A DNA stretch of 8,115 nt from an uncultured Clostridia bacterium (GCA_947625075.1 CANQMY010000042.1:1-8115), one strand, 5' to 3'; shown: positions 1 through 5,644, counted from the first letter of the stretch. Notes: a model not told the origin generated them from the letters alone. Made by a program: numbers and translations.

Positions 1-97
1 TAACTCTATAAAATCATATAAATCTCCATAAGTTTTTAGTACTCTTTCATAATCTAATATTACTCCATCTATATCAAATCACTACTATCTCCTTTTT
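1..97 (-). pseudogene. Broken, partial N-terminus of a HAD-like hydrolase/nucleotidase
   Basis: Read on the minus strand from 78 down to the window edge, one frame stays open for 26 codons and begins FDIDGVILDYERVLKTYGDL. This fits the Asp-x-Asp-Gly motif I of HAD-superfamily phosphatases or nucleotidases, which normally lies within the first ten residues. A good Shine-Dalgarno (AAGGAG, 95-90) sits 7 nt before a GTG at 82-80, but that GTG reads Val-Ile-stop. The motif frame has stop codons directly upstream (TGA at 81-79, preceded by two TAGs) and no usable start. The simplest reading is a small deletion just after the start codon, as if an ancestral start of the type Met-Ile-Gly-Phe-Asp had lost bases. 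A sequencing error would look the same. The rest of the gene lies outside the window, so neither the family nor the pseudogene state can be confirmed here. Confidence 0.5.
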
Positions 98-533
98 AGT
101 ATTTTATATCATAAATTTAAAATTTTTCATAGTCTTTTAATAATATTTTCAAAACACATTTATACTTACATTTTCTTAACTGGCATAAAATCTCCAATAA
201 AAATAAGCATCAGCACATATCTACTGACACTTAAACAATAAAGATTCTCTATAACTCATTTTAATAAATTCTTTTTAATACTTGAAATATCTAACTTTGC
301 TTCATATCTACAAGCCAACACAACTTATACTTGTTGTGTTTACCATAGACACACTCTCAAATTTCTTAGTATTTCAAATACTTTACTTAATTTTCTAGAA
401 TTAAAATTATGTGTTTCCACTTACCACTTAAACAATTACTTTAACTTTCACATCCAAATTTTGATGTTTTTCCTTACCAAATCTACCTTTTGACTCAAAA
501 CTTATAATTTCTGAAACCATATAAAATTAAGTA
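98..533. other. Gene-free, decayed-looking intergenic stretch
   Basis: I find no credible gene here. On the minus strand, downstream of the rRNA methyltransferase, short open stretches of 20-30 codons sit in different frames and are broken by stops, without ribosome binding sites, as expected for an eroded coding region. Small symmetrical elements are present: a perfect 8-bp inverted repeat AACACAAC/GTTGTGTT with an 8-nt loop (317-340), a 7-bp palindrome AGTATTT-C-AAATACT (368-382), and a 12-bp direct repeat CACTTAAACAAT (228-239 and 425-436). The hairpin at 317-340 is not followed by a T-run on either strand, so it is not a terminator. No clear terminator for the methyltransferase gene is visible. 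Confidence 0.45.
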
Positions 534-1871
534 TTATATGTTTTCTTTTAGCTGTAGCACTGCTACACACTCCACATGTGATGTATAGCAAAAATTATCA
601 ACTGGAGTTATTATATTTAAATTATATACTTTTTCTAAATCTTTTAAATCTCTCATTAATGTGGCAGGATTACAGCTAATATATATAAGTTTTTCTAATC
701 TTAAATTACATAAGTTTTCAATCGTTTTTTTATCTAAACCTTTCCTTGGTGGATCTACAAATACTACATTTGGCTTAATATTTTTCTTTAATAAATCATC
801 AAAAGCTTTTTCAGTATCTCCCAAAATAAATTCTGTATTATTTATGCCATTTAATTTTGCATTTTCTTTTGCATCTTTAATTGCATCTTCTATAATTTCA
901 ATTCCATACACTTTATTTACATATTTTGATGCAAATATTCCAATAGTTCCAACTCCACAATATAAGTCACAAATTACATCATCTTTTTTTAACTTAGCTT
1001 CTTTTATAGCAATGTTATACAATACCTCTGTTTGAACTGGATTAACCTGATAAAATGAATTTGGTGAAATCTTAAATTTATACTCTCCTAATTTATCAGT
1101 AATAAATCCATCTCCAAAAATTACAATATTTTCATTTGATAAAACAACATTTGTATTCTCTTGATTTACATTAATTACAATTGTTTTGATTTTAGGAAAT
1201 TTTTTTACTAAATCATTATAGTTATATAATTTTTTACCATTTTGAACTAATACACACATTATTTCATTAGTATTAAATCCTTCTCTTATCATAATGTTAC
1301 GAAGTAAACCTTTTTTAGTTTTCTCATCATATATAGTATCGTTCCAATTTTCTACAATATATTTTGCAATTTCTTGTGAAATTTCAGATTGAATCATACA
1401 TTTTGAAATAGGTATTATTTCATGACTTCTTTTAGCAAAAATACCAATTTTTCTGTCTTTACTTATTGGATAAATTGCCTTATTTCTATAATAAATTGGA
1501 TTTTTCATTCCAATAGTTTTATTAACTATTATTTTATTTTCTAACATTTTATTAACTAAATTTTGTACTTTTTCTTGTTTTATTTTTAAAGTTTCTTCAT
1601 AATCAATATGTCTTAGATTACAACCTCCGCATCTTTTATATGTATTACAATTTGGTTCAATCCTTTTTTCAGACTTTCTTAATATTTCTATTACTTTAGC
1701 AAATGCATGAGACATAAGAACTTTTGTTATATGTATTCTTACTATTTCTCCTTTTAATGCACCAATTACAAAAATGGTATAGCCATCTATTTTTGCTATA
1801 CCTTCTCCATCAGTTCCATAATCTATTATTTCAACTTCTATTTCGTCATTTTTATTAACTGGAATATTCAT
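534..1871 (-). CDS. rlmD: 23S rRNA (uracil-C5)-methyltransferase, RlmD/RlmCD (RumA) type
   Basis: This 445-residue protein belongs to the RumA/TrmA family of SAM-dependent enzymes that make 5-methyluridine in RNA. An N-terminal TRAM-like RNA-binding domain (about 5-60) is followed by the iron-sulfur cysteines C75, C81 and C84 (CNTYKRCGGC) with C158 further on, matching the 4Fe-4S pattern of E. coli RumA. The methyltransferase domain has FYQVN (273-277), SAM motif I DLYCGVGTIG (302-311), DPPRKGLD (373-380), the catalytic nucleophile C400 in ISCNPATL, and the probable general base E434 in SHVECV. The start is the ATG at 1871, with AAGGA about 8 nt upstream. A 56-codon gene lies 30 nt upstream and probably shares its mRNA. 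Gram-positive members often methylate both U747 and U1939 of 23S rRNA (RlmCD). Whether this one is single or dual specificity, or a tRNA m5U54 enzyme, cannot be told from sequence alone. Confidence 0.9.
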   Translation of the reverse strand: MNIPVNKNDEIEVEIIDYGTDGEGIAKIDGYTIFVIGALKGEIVRIHITKVLMSHAFAKVIEILRKSEKRIEPNCNTYKRCGGCNLRHIDYEETLKIKQEKVQNLVNKMLENKIIVNKTIGMKNPIYYRNKAIYPISKDRKIGIFAKRSHEIIPISKCMIQSEISQEIAKYIVENWNDTIYDEKTKKGLLRNIMIREGFNTNEIMCVLVQNGKKLYNYNDLVKKFPKIKTIVINVNQENTNVVLSNENIVIFGDGFITDKLGEYKFKISPNSFYQVNPVQTEVLYNIAIKEAKLKKDDVICDLYCGVGTIGIFASKYVNKVYGIEIIEDAIKDAKENAKLNGINNTEFILGDTEKAFDDLLKKNIKPNVVFVDPPRKGLDKKTIENLCNLRLEKLIYISCNPATLMRDLKDLEKVYNLNIITPVDNFCYTSHVECVAVLQLKENI

Positions 1872-1901
1872 TCATTTTCCTTTTCATCTATGCTTAAACA
1901 T

Positions 1902-2072
1902 TTATTTATTTTTTTCTTCTTTGTCTTGTATACCATTTATTATTTTATCTTTTTCTTTAATTCTATTATCACTTTCTTGATCTAAAAATCCATTTAAATT
2001 GAATTGTTGTAATAAATCTTCAGTATCACCATCAATATCTATTCCTAAGTCTTTTAAAAATTTTTGTTTCAT
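1902..2072 (-). CDS. Small acidic/lysine-rich protein of unknown function, first gene of the methyltransferase operon
   Basis: This 56-codon ORF starts at ATG 2072 and has a clear Shine-Dalgarno (AGGAG) about 8 nt upstream. A good promoter lies about 55 nt before the start, which together make it a credible gene. The protein begins MKQKFLKDLGIDIDGDTEDL, continues with LLQQFNLNGFLDQ, and ends in a highly charged Lys/Glu/Asp tail (about 33-56). There is no cysteine, signal peptide or membrane segment, so it should be a small cytosolic protein, probably helical with a disordered C-terminus. Its stop lies 30 nt before the rlmD start, so the two are very likely co-transcribed. I do not recognise the family. 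A role with the neighbouring enzyme or in RNA binding is possible but is only guilt by association. Confidence 0.7.
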   Translation of the reverse strand: MKQKFLKDLGIDIDGDTEDLLQQFNLNGFLDQESDNRIKEKDKIINGIQDKEEKNK

Positions 2073-2126
2073 TGCTTTTCTCCTAATTATTTTTTATAAA
2101 TTAATATATAATTAATCTATGTTTTT

Positions 2127-2155
2127 ATAATACTATATTTTTTAATATATTTCAA
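2127..2155 (-). promoter_or_regulatory. Sigma-A-type promoter for the 56-codon gene and rlmD
   Basis: On the minus strand, TTGAAA (2155-2150) and TATTAT (2132-2127) are separated by exactly 17 bp. This puts a transcription start near 2120, about 48 nt before the 56-codon gene. Because the promoter lies downstream of the terminator at 2180-2209, the methyltransferase operon can be transcribed without read-through from the leader unit. Confidence 0.65.
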
Positions 2156-2179
2156 GACTATTAAATTAAATGAATATAT

Positions 2180-2209
2180 AAAAACCCCAGGGGAATATTT
2201 CTCCTGGGG
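2180..2209 (-). terminator. Intrinsic terminator (or attenuator) ending the leader unit
   Basis: CCCCAGG (2185-2191) pairs with CCTGGGG (2203-2209), and the stem continues inward with one C-A mismatch in the minus-strand RNA. Reading minus, the hairpin is followed at once by TTTTT and then an A/T-rich stretch, while the plus side has no T-run. It is therefore a minus-strand terminator. It lies about 70 nt after the leader peptide stop and before the rlmD operon promoter, a position where regulated read-through would feed into that operon. Confidence 0.85.
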
Positions 2210-2215
2210 CGAATC

Positions 2216-2246
2216 TGTTTTAAAGTTTCAAATGTTTTAAAGTTTC
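2216..2246. repeat. Two perfect 14-bp direct repeats between the leader ORF and its terminator
   Basis: TGTTTTAAAGTTTC occurs at 2216-2229 and again at 2233-2246 (plus-strand sequence), separated by AAA. In the minus-strand RNA each copy holds UUUAAAAC, an exact reverse complement of GUUUUAAA at the leader ORF stop codon (2285-2278). Either copy could therefore pair with that segment. The pairing is short and A-U rich, so its stability is uncertain. Confidence 0.6.
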
Positions 2247-2278
2247 TATTTTTTCTATTTTGTTATCTTACTTTTTTT

Positions 2279-2332
2279 TTAAAACTTTTTGGGCGGTGCC
2301 CGAGTTAGAAGAATGTTCCTTATCCGTCTCAT
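2279..2332 (-). CDS. 17-residue leader-like peptide with Arg-X-Arg and RAPP motifs
   Basis: ATG at 2332 follows a near-perfect Shine-Dalgarno (AAAGGAG, 2346-2340) by 7 nt and opens a 17-codon ORF, MRRIRNILLTRAPPKKF, ending in TAA. The ORF is about 43% G+C, far above its surroundings, and uses codons that are rare in such a genome (CGG, AGG, CCG, CCC). Its promoter lies about 30 bp upstream and a terminator about 70 nt downstream. R3-I4-R5 fits the Arg/Lys-X-Arg/Lys pattern at which macrolide-bound ribosomes are known to stall, and R11-A12-P13-P14 is the motif of RAPP-type arrest peptides. At 17 residues the chain never leaves the exit tunnel, so any sensing would be of something inside the ribosome, as with erm leaders. 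Arrest is inferred. The peptide could instead have its own function, or the match could be chance. Confidence 0.6.
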   Translation of the reverse strand: MRRIRNILLTRAPPKKF

Positions 2333-2362
2333 CTTCTTTCTCCTTTCAGATTTGATATAAAT

Positions 2363-2391
2363 ATATTATCATAATTTTTATTATTTGTAAA
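2363..2391 (-). promoter_or_regulatory. Promoter of the leader peptide unit
   Basis: On the minus strand, TTTACA (2391-2386) and TAATAT (2368-2363) are 17 bp apart, close to the sigma-A consensus. Transcription would start near 2356, 24 nt before the leader ATG. The spacer contains a small dyad that also occurs just upstream of the -35 box. Confidence 0.65.
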
Positions 2392-2415
2392 TAGTTTTTC
2401 ATAATTTTTATTATG
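2369..2415. repeat. Duplicated A/T dyad at the leader promoter, possible operator pair
   Basis: The 16-bp sequence TCATAATTTTTATTAT occurs at 2369-2384 and 2399-2414, 30 bp apart, about three helical turns. Each copy contains the inverted repeat ATAAT/ATTAT. The second copy extends to CATAAT-TTTT-ATTATG. One copy fills the -10/-35 spacer and the other lies just upstream of -35, where a repressor could act. In such an A+T-rich region a chance or purely structural origin is also possible. Further upstream, from 2416 to the tRNA terminator, I see nothing specific. Confidence 0.35.
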
Positions 2416-2477
2416 TTTACTTCTTTTTTTTATTATTTTATGAATGTTTTGCATATATTATTATCTATTTTGACACA

Positions 2478-2510
2478 CAAAAAAACAAACCTTCTAAAAA
2501 GATTTGTTTT
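2478..2510 (-). terminator. Intrinsic terminator after tRNA-Leu
   Basis: In the minus-strand RNA, AAAACAAAUCUU (2510-2499) pairs with AAGGUUUGUUUU (2493-2482) in a 12-bp stem with one G-U pair and a 5-nt loop. More T residues follow (2481-2479). It lies about 100 nt downstream of the tRNA 3' end, with no gene between. Confidence 0.75.
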
Positions 2511-2606
2511 TAACTCTCAATTATAAAATAAGGAATACCAAAGCTTTATTAAGTTGAAAATTATTAATATAAGCCGTGGTTTCTTATATCTAAAAGACTT
2601 TATCTT

Positions 2607-2690
2607 TGGTGCGGATGAAGGGACTTGAACCCCCACGCCTATGGCACTGGTTCCTAAGACCAGCGCGTCTGCCAGTTCCGCCACATCCGC
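2607..2690 (-). tRNA. tRNA-Leu (anticodon UAG)
   Basis: The minus strand folds as a class II tRNA. The acceptor stem is GCGGATG/CATCCGC. The anticodon stem is CTGGT/ACCAG with loop CTTAGGA, which puts anticodon TAG at 2656-2654, read as leucine for CUN codons. A long variable arm (GCC-ATA-GGC) is typical of tRNA-Leu, and the T loop is TTCAAGT. Discriminator A and CCA are encoded in the DNA (2610-2607). The gene has its own promoter and terminator and is not embedded in the suf transcript. Confidence 0.96.
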
Positions 2691-2720
2691 ATAAAAATAG
2701 AAAAATTTTGCAATACATTT

Positions 2721-2750
2721 ATAATAGCACAATTAAAGTTAATTTGTCAA
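2721..2750 (-). promoter_or_regulatory. Promoter of tRNA-Leu
   Basis: On the minus strand, a consensus TTGACA (2750-2745) and TATTAT (2726-2721) are 18 bp apart, with TGC just before the -10 box (an extended -10). Transcription would start near 2714, about 25 nt before the mature tRNA 5' end. Confidence 0.8.
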
Positions 2751-2764
2751 TATAAATTTTAATT

Positions 2765-2807
2765 TTATAAAAAATATTCTAAGATTTTTACTTCTTAGAA
2801 TATTTTT
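2765..2807 (-). terminator. Terminator of the suf operon
   Basis: AAAAATATTCTAAGA (2770-2784) and TCTTAGAATATTTTT (2793-2807) form a perfect 15-bp inverted repeat with an 8-nt loop, 17 nt after the sufU stop. The 3' arm read on minus ends in TTTTT and the next bases are A/T. The stem has only two G-C pairs, so it relies on length rather than GC content. Confidence 0.75.
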
Positions 2808-2823
2808 ATAGTTTAAATATATT

Positions 2824-3252
2824 TTATTTTTCTATTAATTTTTGCATTGTATACCATGCAAGTTCTGCGCATTTTACTCTAGCTGGCATATTTGATATAT
2901 TTTGTAAAGCTCTAGCTTCTTCTAGCTTATCTAATTCTTCTTCAGATATCTTTTCTCTTTTTATCATTCTGATAAAAATGTTTATTAATTCTAAAGCCTC
3001 TTCTTTAGTTTTTCCTTTTAATAGATCAATCATTATTGATGTAGATGCTTGTGAGATTGCACAACCATGTCCTGTAAATGATAAATCTTCAATTACATTA
3101 TTATTCATCTTTATTTCTAATGTTATATCATCTCCACAACTTGGATTATGTCCATGTTCCATAGCTGTAGGATTATCTATTTTCTTTTTATTATATGTTT
3201 CTGTACTATGTTGCATTATTACATCTGTATATATTGATTCTAAATTATCCAT
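2824..3252 (-). CDS. sufU: SufU, sulfur-transfer/scaffold protein for Fe-S assembly
   Basis: This 142-residue protein has the usual length of Gram-positive SufU. SufU accepts persulfide sulfur from SufS through a zinc-bound site and passes it to SufBCD. The expected ligands are present: C39 and D41 in NPSCGDD, C64 in GHGCAIS, and C128 in VKCAELAW. The SufU-type insertion between the second and third cysteines (about 84-115, charged and helical) separates it from IscU. ATG at 3252 has AAAGGA about 7 nt upstream. The gene lies 40 nt after sufS, last in the operon, with a terminator behind it. Partnership with the adjacent SufS is well supported by the family. I see nothing unusual in the protein. 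Confidence 0.95.
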   Translation of the reverse strand: MDNLESIYTDVIMQHSTETYNKKKIDNPTAMEHGHNPSCGDDITLEIKMNNNVIEDLSFTGHGCAISQASTSIMIDLLKGKTKEEALELINIFIRMIKREKISEEELDKLEEARALQNISNMPARVKCAELAWYTMQKLIEK

Positions 3253-3292
3253 TGCAAAATCCTTTCTTTATTTACTAAGTTTAATTTTTTGT

Positions 3293-4516
3293 TTATATGT
3301 TAATCCATTTTGCAAAAACTTCTTTTGTTTTTAATAAAGCATTTATTAGCTTATCAATATCTTCTTTAGTGTTATAAATATAGAAGCTTACTCTGCATGT
3401 TGAGTCTAATCCCATATATCTTAAAAGAGGTTGAGCACAATGATTTCCAGAACGTATACATACGTTTTGACTATCTAAAATACTTGATACATCATGTGGA
3501 TGAACTCCATTAACATTAAAAGAAATTACTCCTGAATGATTTTGTAAATTTTTTGGTCCATATATTGTTATAAAATCTAATTCTGATAATCTTTTCATTG
3601 CATATTCTAAAAGTTCTTTTTCTATTTCTTCTACTTCGCTCATACCAATATTATTTAAATAGTCTATTGCACTTGATAATCCTACCGCTCCTCCTACATT
3701 CTGTGTTCCTGCTTCAAATTTTGTTGGAACTGGAGCATAAGTTGTATTCTGTTCATATACATATTCAATCATATCTCCGCCATATAAAAATGGTCTCATA
3801 TTTTTTAAAAGTTCCATTTTACCATATAAAACACCTATTCCAAGAGGTGATAACATCTTATGTCCTGAAAATACCAAAAAATCGGCATCCAACTCTCTTA
3901 CATCAACTTTAAAATGAGGAACACTTTGAGATGCATCAACAATAACAATTGCTCCAACTTCATGAGCTCTTTTTGCTATTTCTTTAATAGGATTAATCGT
4001 TCCTAAAACATTTGATACTTGAGTTATTCCTACTATTTTAACTCCTGGAACAATTTTTTCATTTATTTCACTTGTTGTGATTTCTCCATCTTTATTTATA
4101 TACATATATTCTAAAACAGAATTTGTTTTTTGAGTTACATATTGCCATGGAACTAGATTAGAATGATGTTCCATTATTGATAAAACTACTTTATCATTCT
4201 TTTTTAACTTATCCATACCATAACTATATGCAATTAAATTTAAACTTTCAGTTGCATTTCTAGTAAATACTATTTCATCTTTAAGTTTAGCATTTATAAA
4301 ATTAGCAACTTTTTCTCTTGCTTCATCATATACTTCTGTTGCTTTGATACTTAATTTATATGCTCCTCTATGAGGATTTGCATTTGATAGTTCATAATAT
4401 TCATTAACTGCTTCTATAACTTGCTTTGGTTTTTGAGCAGTTGCTCCACTATCTAAATAAACTATATCTTGATTATTTAATATTGAAAAGTCTTTTTTAA
4501 TATCATAATTAGTCAT
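3293..4516 (-). CDS. sufS: SufS, group II cysteine desulfurase
   Basis: This 407-residue PLP enzyme takes sulfur from cysteine, giving alanine and an enzyme persulfide. Class V aminotransferase features are clear: H118 (MEHHSN) stacking on PLP, D194 (VDASQS), Q197, the PLP lysine K220 in FSGHKML, and the active cysteine C360 in RSGNHCAQPL. R375 lies in the conserved CRVSFYIYNT segment near the C-terminus. The usual RxGHHCAQP reads N instead of the first H. The ATG at 4516 is the only usable start, since a TGA precedes it in frame. It lacks a Shine-Dalgarno at normal distance: the purine-rich AAGGAAGGA lies about 40 nt upstream, beyond a strong hairpin. The gene follows sufD by 64 nt and precedes sufU by 40 nt. 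Confidence 0.96.
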   Translation of the reverse strand: MTNYDIKKDFSILNNQDIVYLDSGATAQKPKQVIEAVNEYYELSNANPHRGAYKLSIKATEVYDEAREKVANFINAKLKDEIVFTRNATESLNLIAYSYGMDKLKKNDKVVLSIMEHHSNLVPWQYVTQKTNSVLEYMYINKDGEITTSEINEKIVPGVKIVGITQVSNVLGTINPIKEIAKRAHEVGAIVIVDASQSVPHFKVDVRELDADFLVFSGHKMLSPLGIGVLYGKMELLKNMRPFLYGGDMIEYVYEQNTTYAPVPTKFEAGTQNVGGAVGLSSAIDYLNNIGMSEVEEIEKELLEYAMKRLSELDFITIYGPKNLQNHSGVISFNVNGVHPHDVSSILDSQNVCIRSGNHCAQPLLRYMGLDSTCRVSFYIYNTKEDIDKLINALLKTKEVFAKWINI

Positions 4517-4567
4517 TTTATTATCATATAATCAATTAAATTCTTTAATTGATTAATTCCTTCCTTT
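4513..4567 (-). promoter_or_regulatory. Shine-Dalgarno-hairpin-AUG arrangement at the start of sufS
   Basis: In the sufD-sufS gap the minus-strand RNA reads Shine-Dalgarno (AAAGGAAGGA, 4567-4558), then a 12-bp perfect hairpin with a 3-nt loop (TAATCAATTAAA/TTTAATTGATTA, 4555-4529), then 12 nt, then the sufS AUG (4516). With the hairpin folded, the Shine-Dalgarno is about 14 nt from the AUG instead of 41. A four-codon mini-ORF (Met-Ile-Ile-Lys-stop, 4527-4513) overlaps the sufS start as ATGA, so translational coupling is another option. No T-run follows the hairpin, which argues against a terminator. Confidence 0.5.
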
Positions 4568-4580
4568 AAAATTTTTTTAA

Positions 4581-5633
4581 TTATATTTTTTTATCTATTA
4601 TTCCTATTATTTCAAATCGTAAATCTTCATATTCTATTTCTTTAATTATTTTATTAAAATTTGCTTTAACAATCAATTTTTTCGCATCTTTATATGAAAT
4701 ACCTTTTGTCATTATATAAAATATTTTTGATTCATCTATTTTTCCTGACGATACTCCATGTTCTCCTTCAACATTTTCTTCTTGGCAAAGAAGAATTGGT
4801 AATGATTTAGATTTTGATGCATTTGATAAAATCATACAATTTTCATTTTCTATACCTTTAGAATTTTTACATCCTTTTTTAAAATCAATTATTCCTTTAA
4901 AATTTTTGCGACATTCATCATCTACTGCACCCTGTGTATCAATAGTACACTTTGAATTTTCTCCATAAACTTCTATATTATAGTTTATGTCTATTATATC
5001 TTTTTCTGTTCCTAAATAAATTGTTTTTAAATTATTTTCTGCAAAATTTCCTTCTAGCTTAGAATAGTAATTAGAAATTTTATTTTTTCCACCTAATTCA
5101 ACTAATACATAATCAATTTTTGCATTGCTTTCTTCTTTGTTTTCTATTGCTATAAAACTATCTGAAGATTTATTTAACATATTTGCTATTACTATTTTTC
5201 CTTTTGAATTTTCCTTAGCAATTGTTTCTTGTTTTAGATAATGAAAAGCTTTTTCTTTATCTTCACTTTTATATTTTAAAATAAAAGTTGATTCAGAATT
5301 TTCTTCCATTGTAATTTTTATATTATCTACTAAACAGTTATTTTCATCATCAAAATCACAATTAATTATAATTGGATCATGTATTATATTTTCTTTTGGA
5401 ACAATTATATTTAAAGAATAGTTGTTATTAATTTCTTCTAATCCAATTCTAGATTTTAGATTTAAAGATTCATTTTCAATTTTATTAATTTGTAGCTTAT
5501 CCATTTCTGATGTAATTATCATTACATTTTCAAAATTTTTAACTTGTGGTAATTCTAATTCTAAATCAATATCATTTATTCCAAAATTATTTGCTGTTCT
5601 TATAGGTGTACTATTTAACGTATATTTTTTCAT
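4581..5633 (-). CDS. sufD: SufD, Fe-S assembly scaffold partner of SufB and SufC (short form)
   Basis: SufD pairs with SufB and the ATPase SufC in the SufBC2D complex. This 350-residue protein carries the SufBD beta-helix core and the C-terminal signature GEHGVSSGKIDESKIFYIMT, where H292 matches the essential histidine of E. coli SufD (H360). KGISYKDAKKLIVKANF follows, as in the family. It is clearly shorter than E. coli or B. subtilis SufD (over 420 residues) and poorly conserved outside the C-terminus; most of the usual N-terminal helical region is missing. ATG at 5633 has AAAGGA 5 nt upstream and lies 11 nt after the sufB stop, so the pair are tightly coupled. The C-terminal match and the position make the call firm despite divergence. 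Confidence 0.88.
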   Translation of the reverse strand: MKKYTLNSTPIRTANNFGINDIDLELELPQVKNFENVMIITSEMDKLQINKIENESLNLKSRIGLEEINNNYSLNIIVPKENIIHDPIIINCDFDDENNCLVDNIKITMEENSESTFILKYKSEDKEKAFHYLKQETIAKENSKGKIVIANMLNKSSDSFIAIENKEESNAKIDYVLVELGGKNKISNYYSKLEGNFAENNLKTIYLGTEKDIIDINYNIEVYGENSKCTIDTQGAVDDECRKNFKGIIDFKKGCKNSKGIENENCMILSNASKSKSLPILLCQEENVEGEHGVSSGKIDESKIFYIMTKGISYKDAKKLIVKANFNKIIKEIEYEDLRFEIIGIIDKKI

Positions 5634-5644
5634 AAATATCCTTT

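Larger units (their letters stand above)
2180..2356 (-). ncRNA. Predicted short leader transcript (about 175 nt) carrying a 17-residue ORF
   Basis: A promoter (-10 at 2368-2363) and an intrinsic terminator delimit a transcript of about 175 nt. It contains a 24-nt 5' leader, a 17-codon ORF, an A-rich linker with two 14-nt direct repeats, and the terminator hairpin. In the RNA, AGAAG-AUG can pair with CAU-U-CUUCU (8 pairs and one bulged U, between 2337-2330 and 2315-2307), which places the start codon in a stem. GGGC-ACC-GCCC, inside the ORF, can form a second small hairpin. I do not recognise it as a known RNA family. The unit could be an attenuator leader for the rlmD operon or an independent short mRNA/sRNA. 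Confidence 0.55.

Noticed and set aside
317..340. Perfect 8-bp inverted repeat considered as terminator of rlmD
   Set aside because: Neither side has a T-run and it lies about 200 nt after the gene.
444..533. 30-codon minus-strand ORF just after rlmD
   Set aside because: There is no Shine-Dalgarno, the composition resembles the rest of the decayed stretch, and the frame is lost soon after.
661..1035. Plus-strand ORF opposite the rRNA methyltransferase gene
   Set aside because: It is a shadow of the strongly supported minus-strand gene, with no ribosome binding site and no recognisable domain. The same applies to the plus-strand ORFs at 2978-3334, 3598-3912, 5422-5676 and 5707-5937.
2291..2310. 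T-box-like GGGCACCGCCC in the leader RNA
   Set aside because: It only loosely resembles the T-box GGUGGNACCGCG element, lies inside a well-supported small ORF, and lacks the specifier stem and other T-box parts.
2517..2732. A 71-codon minus-strand ORF with a DVAELADALVLGT-like translation
   Set aside because: It runs across the tRNA-Leu gene and its flanking regions. That translation is the familiar artefact of reading tRNA-Leu as protein, and there is no Shine-Dalgarno before its ATG.
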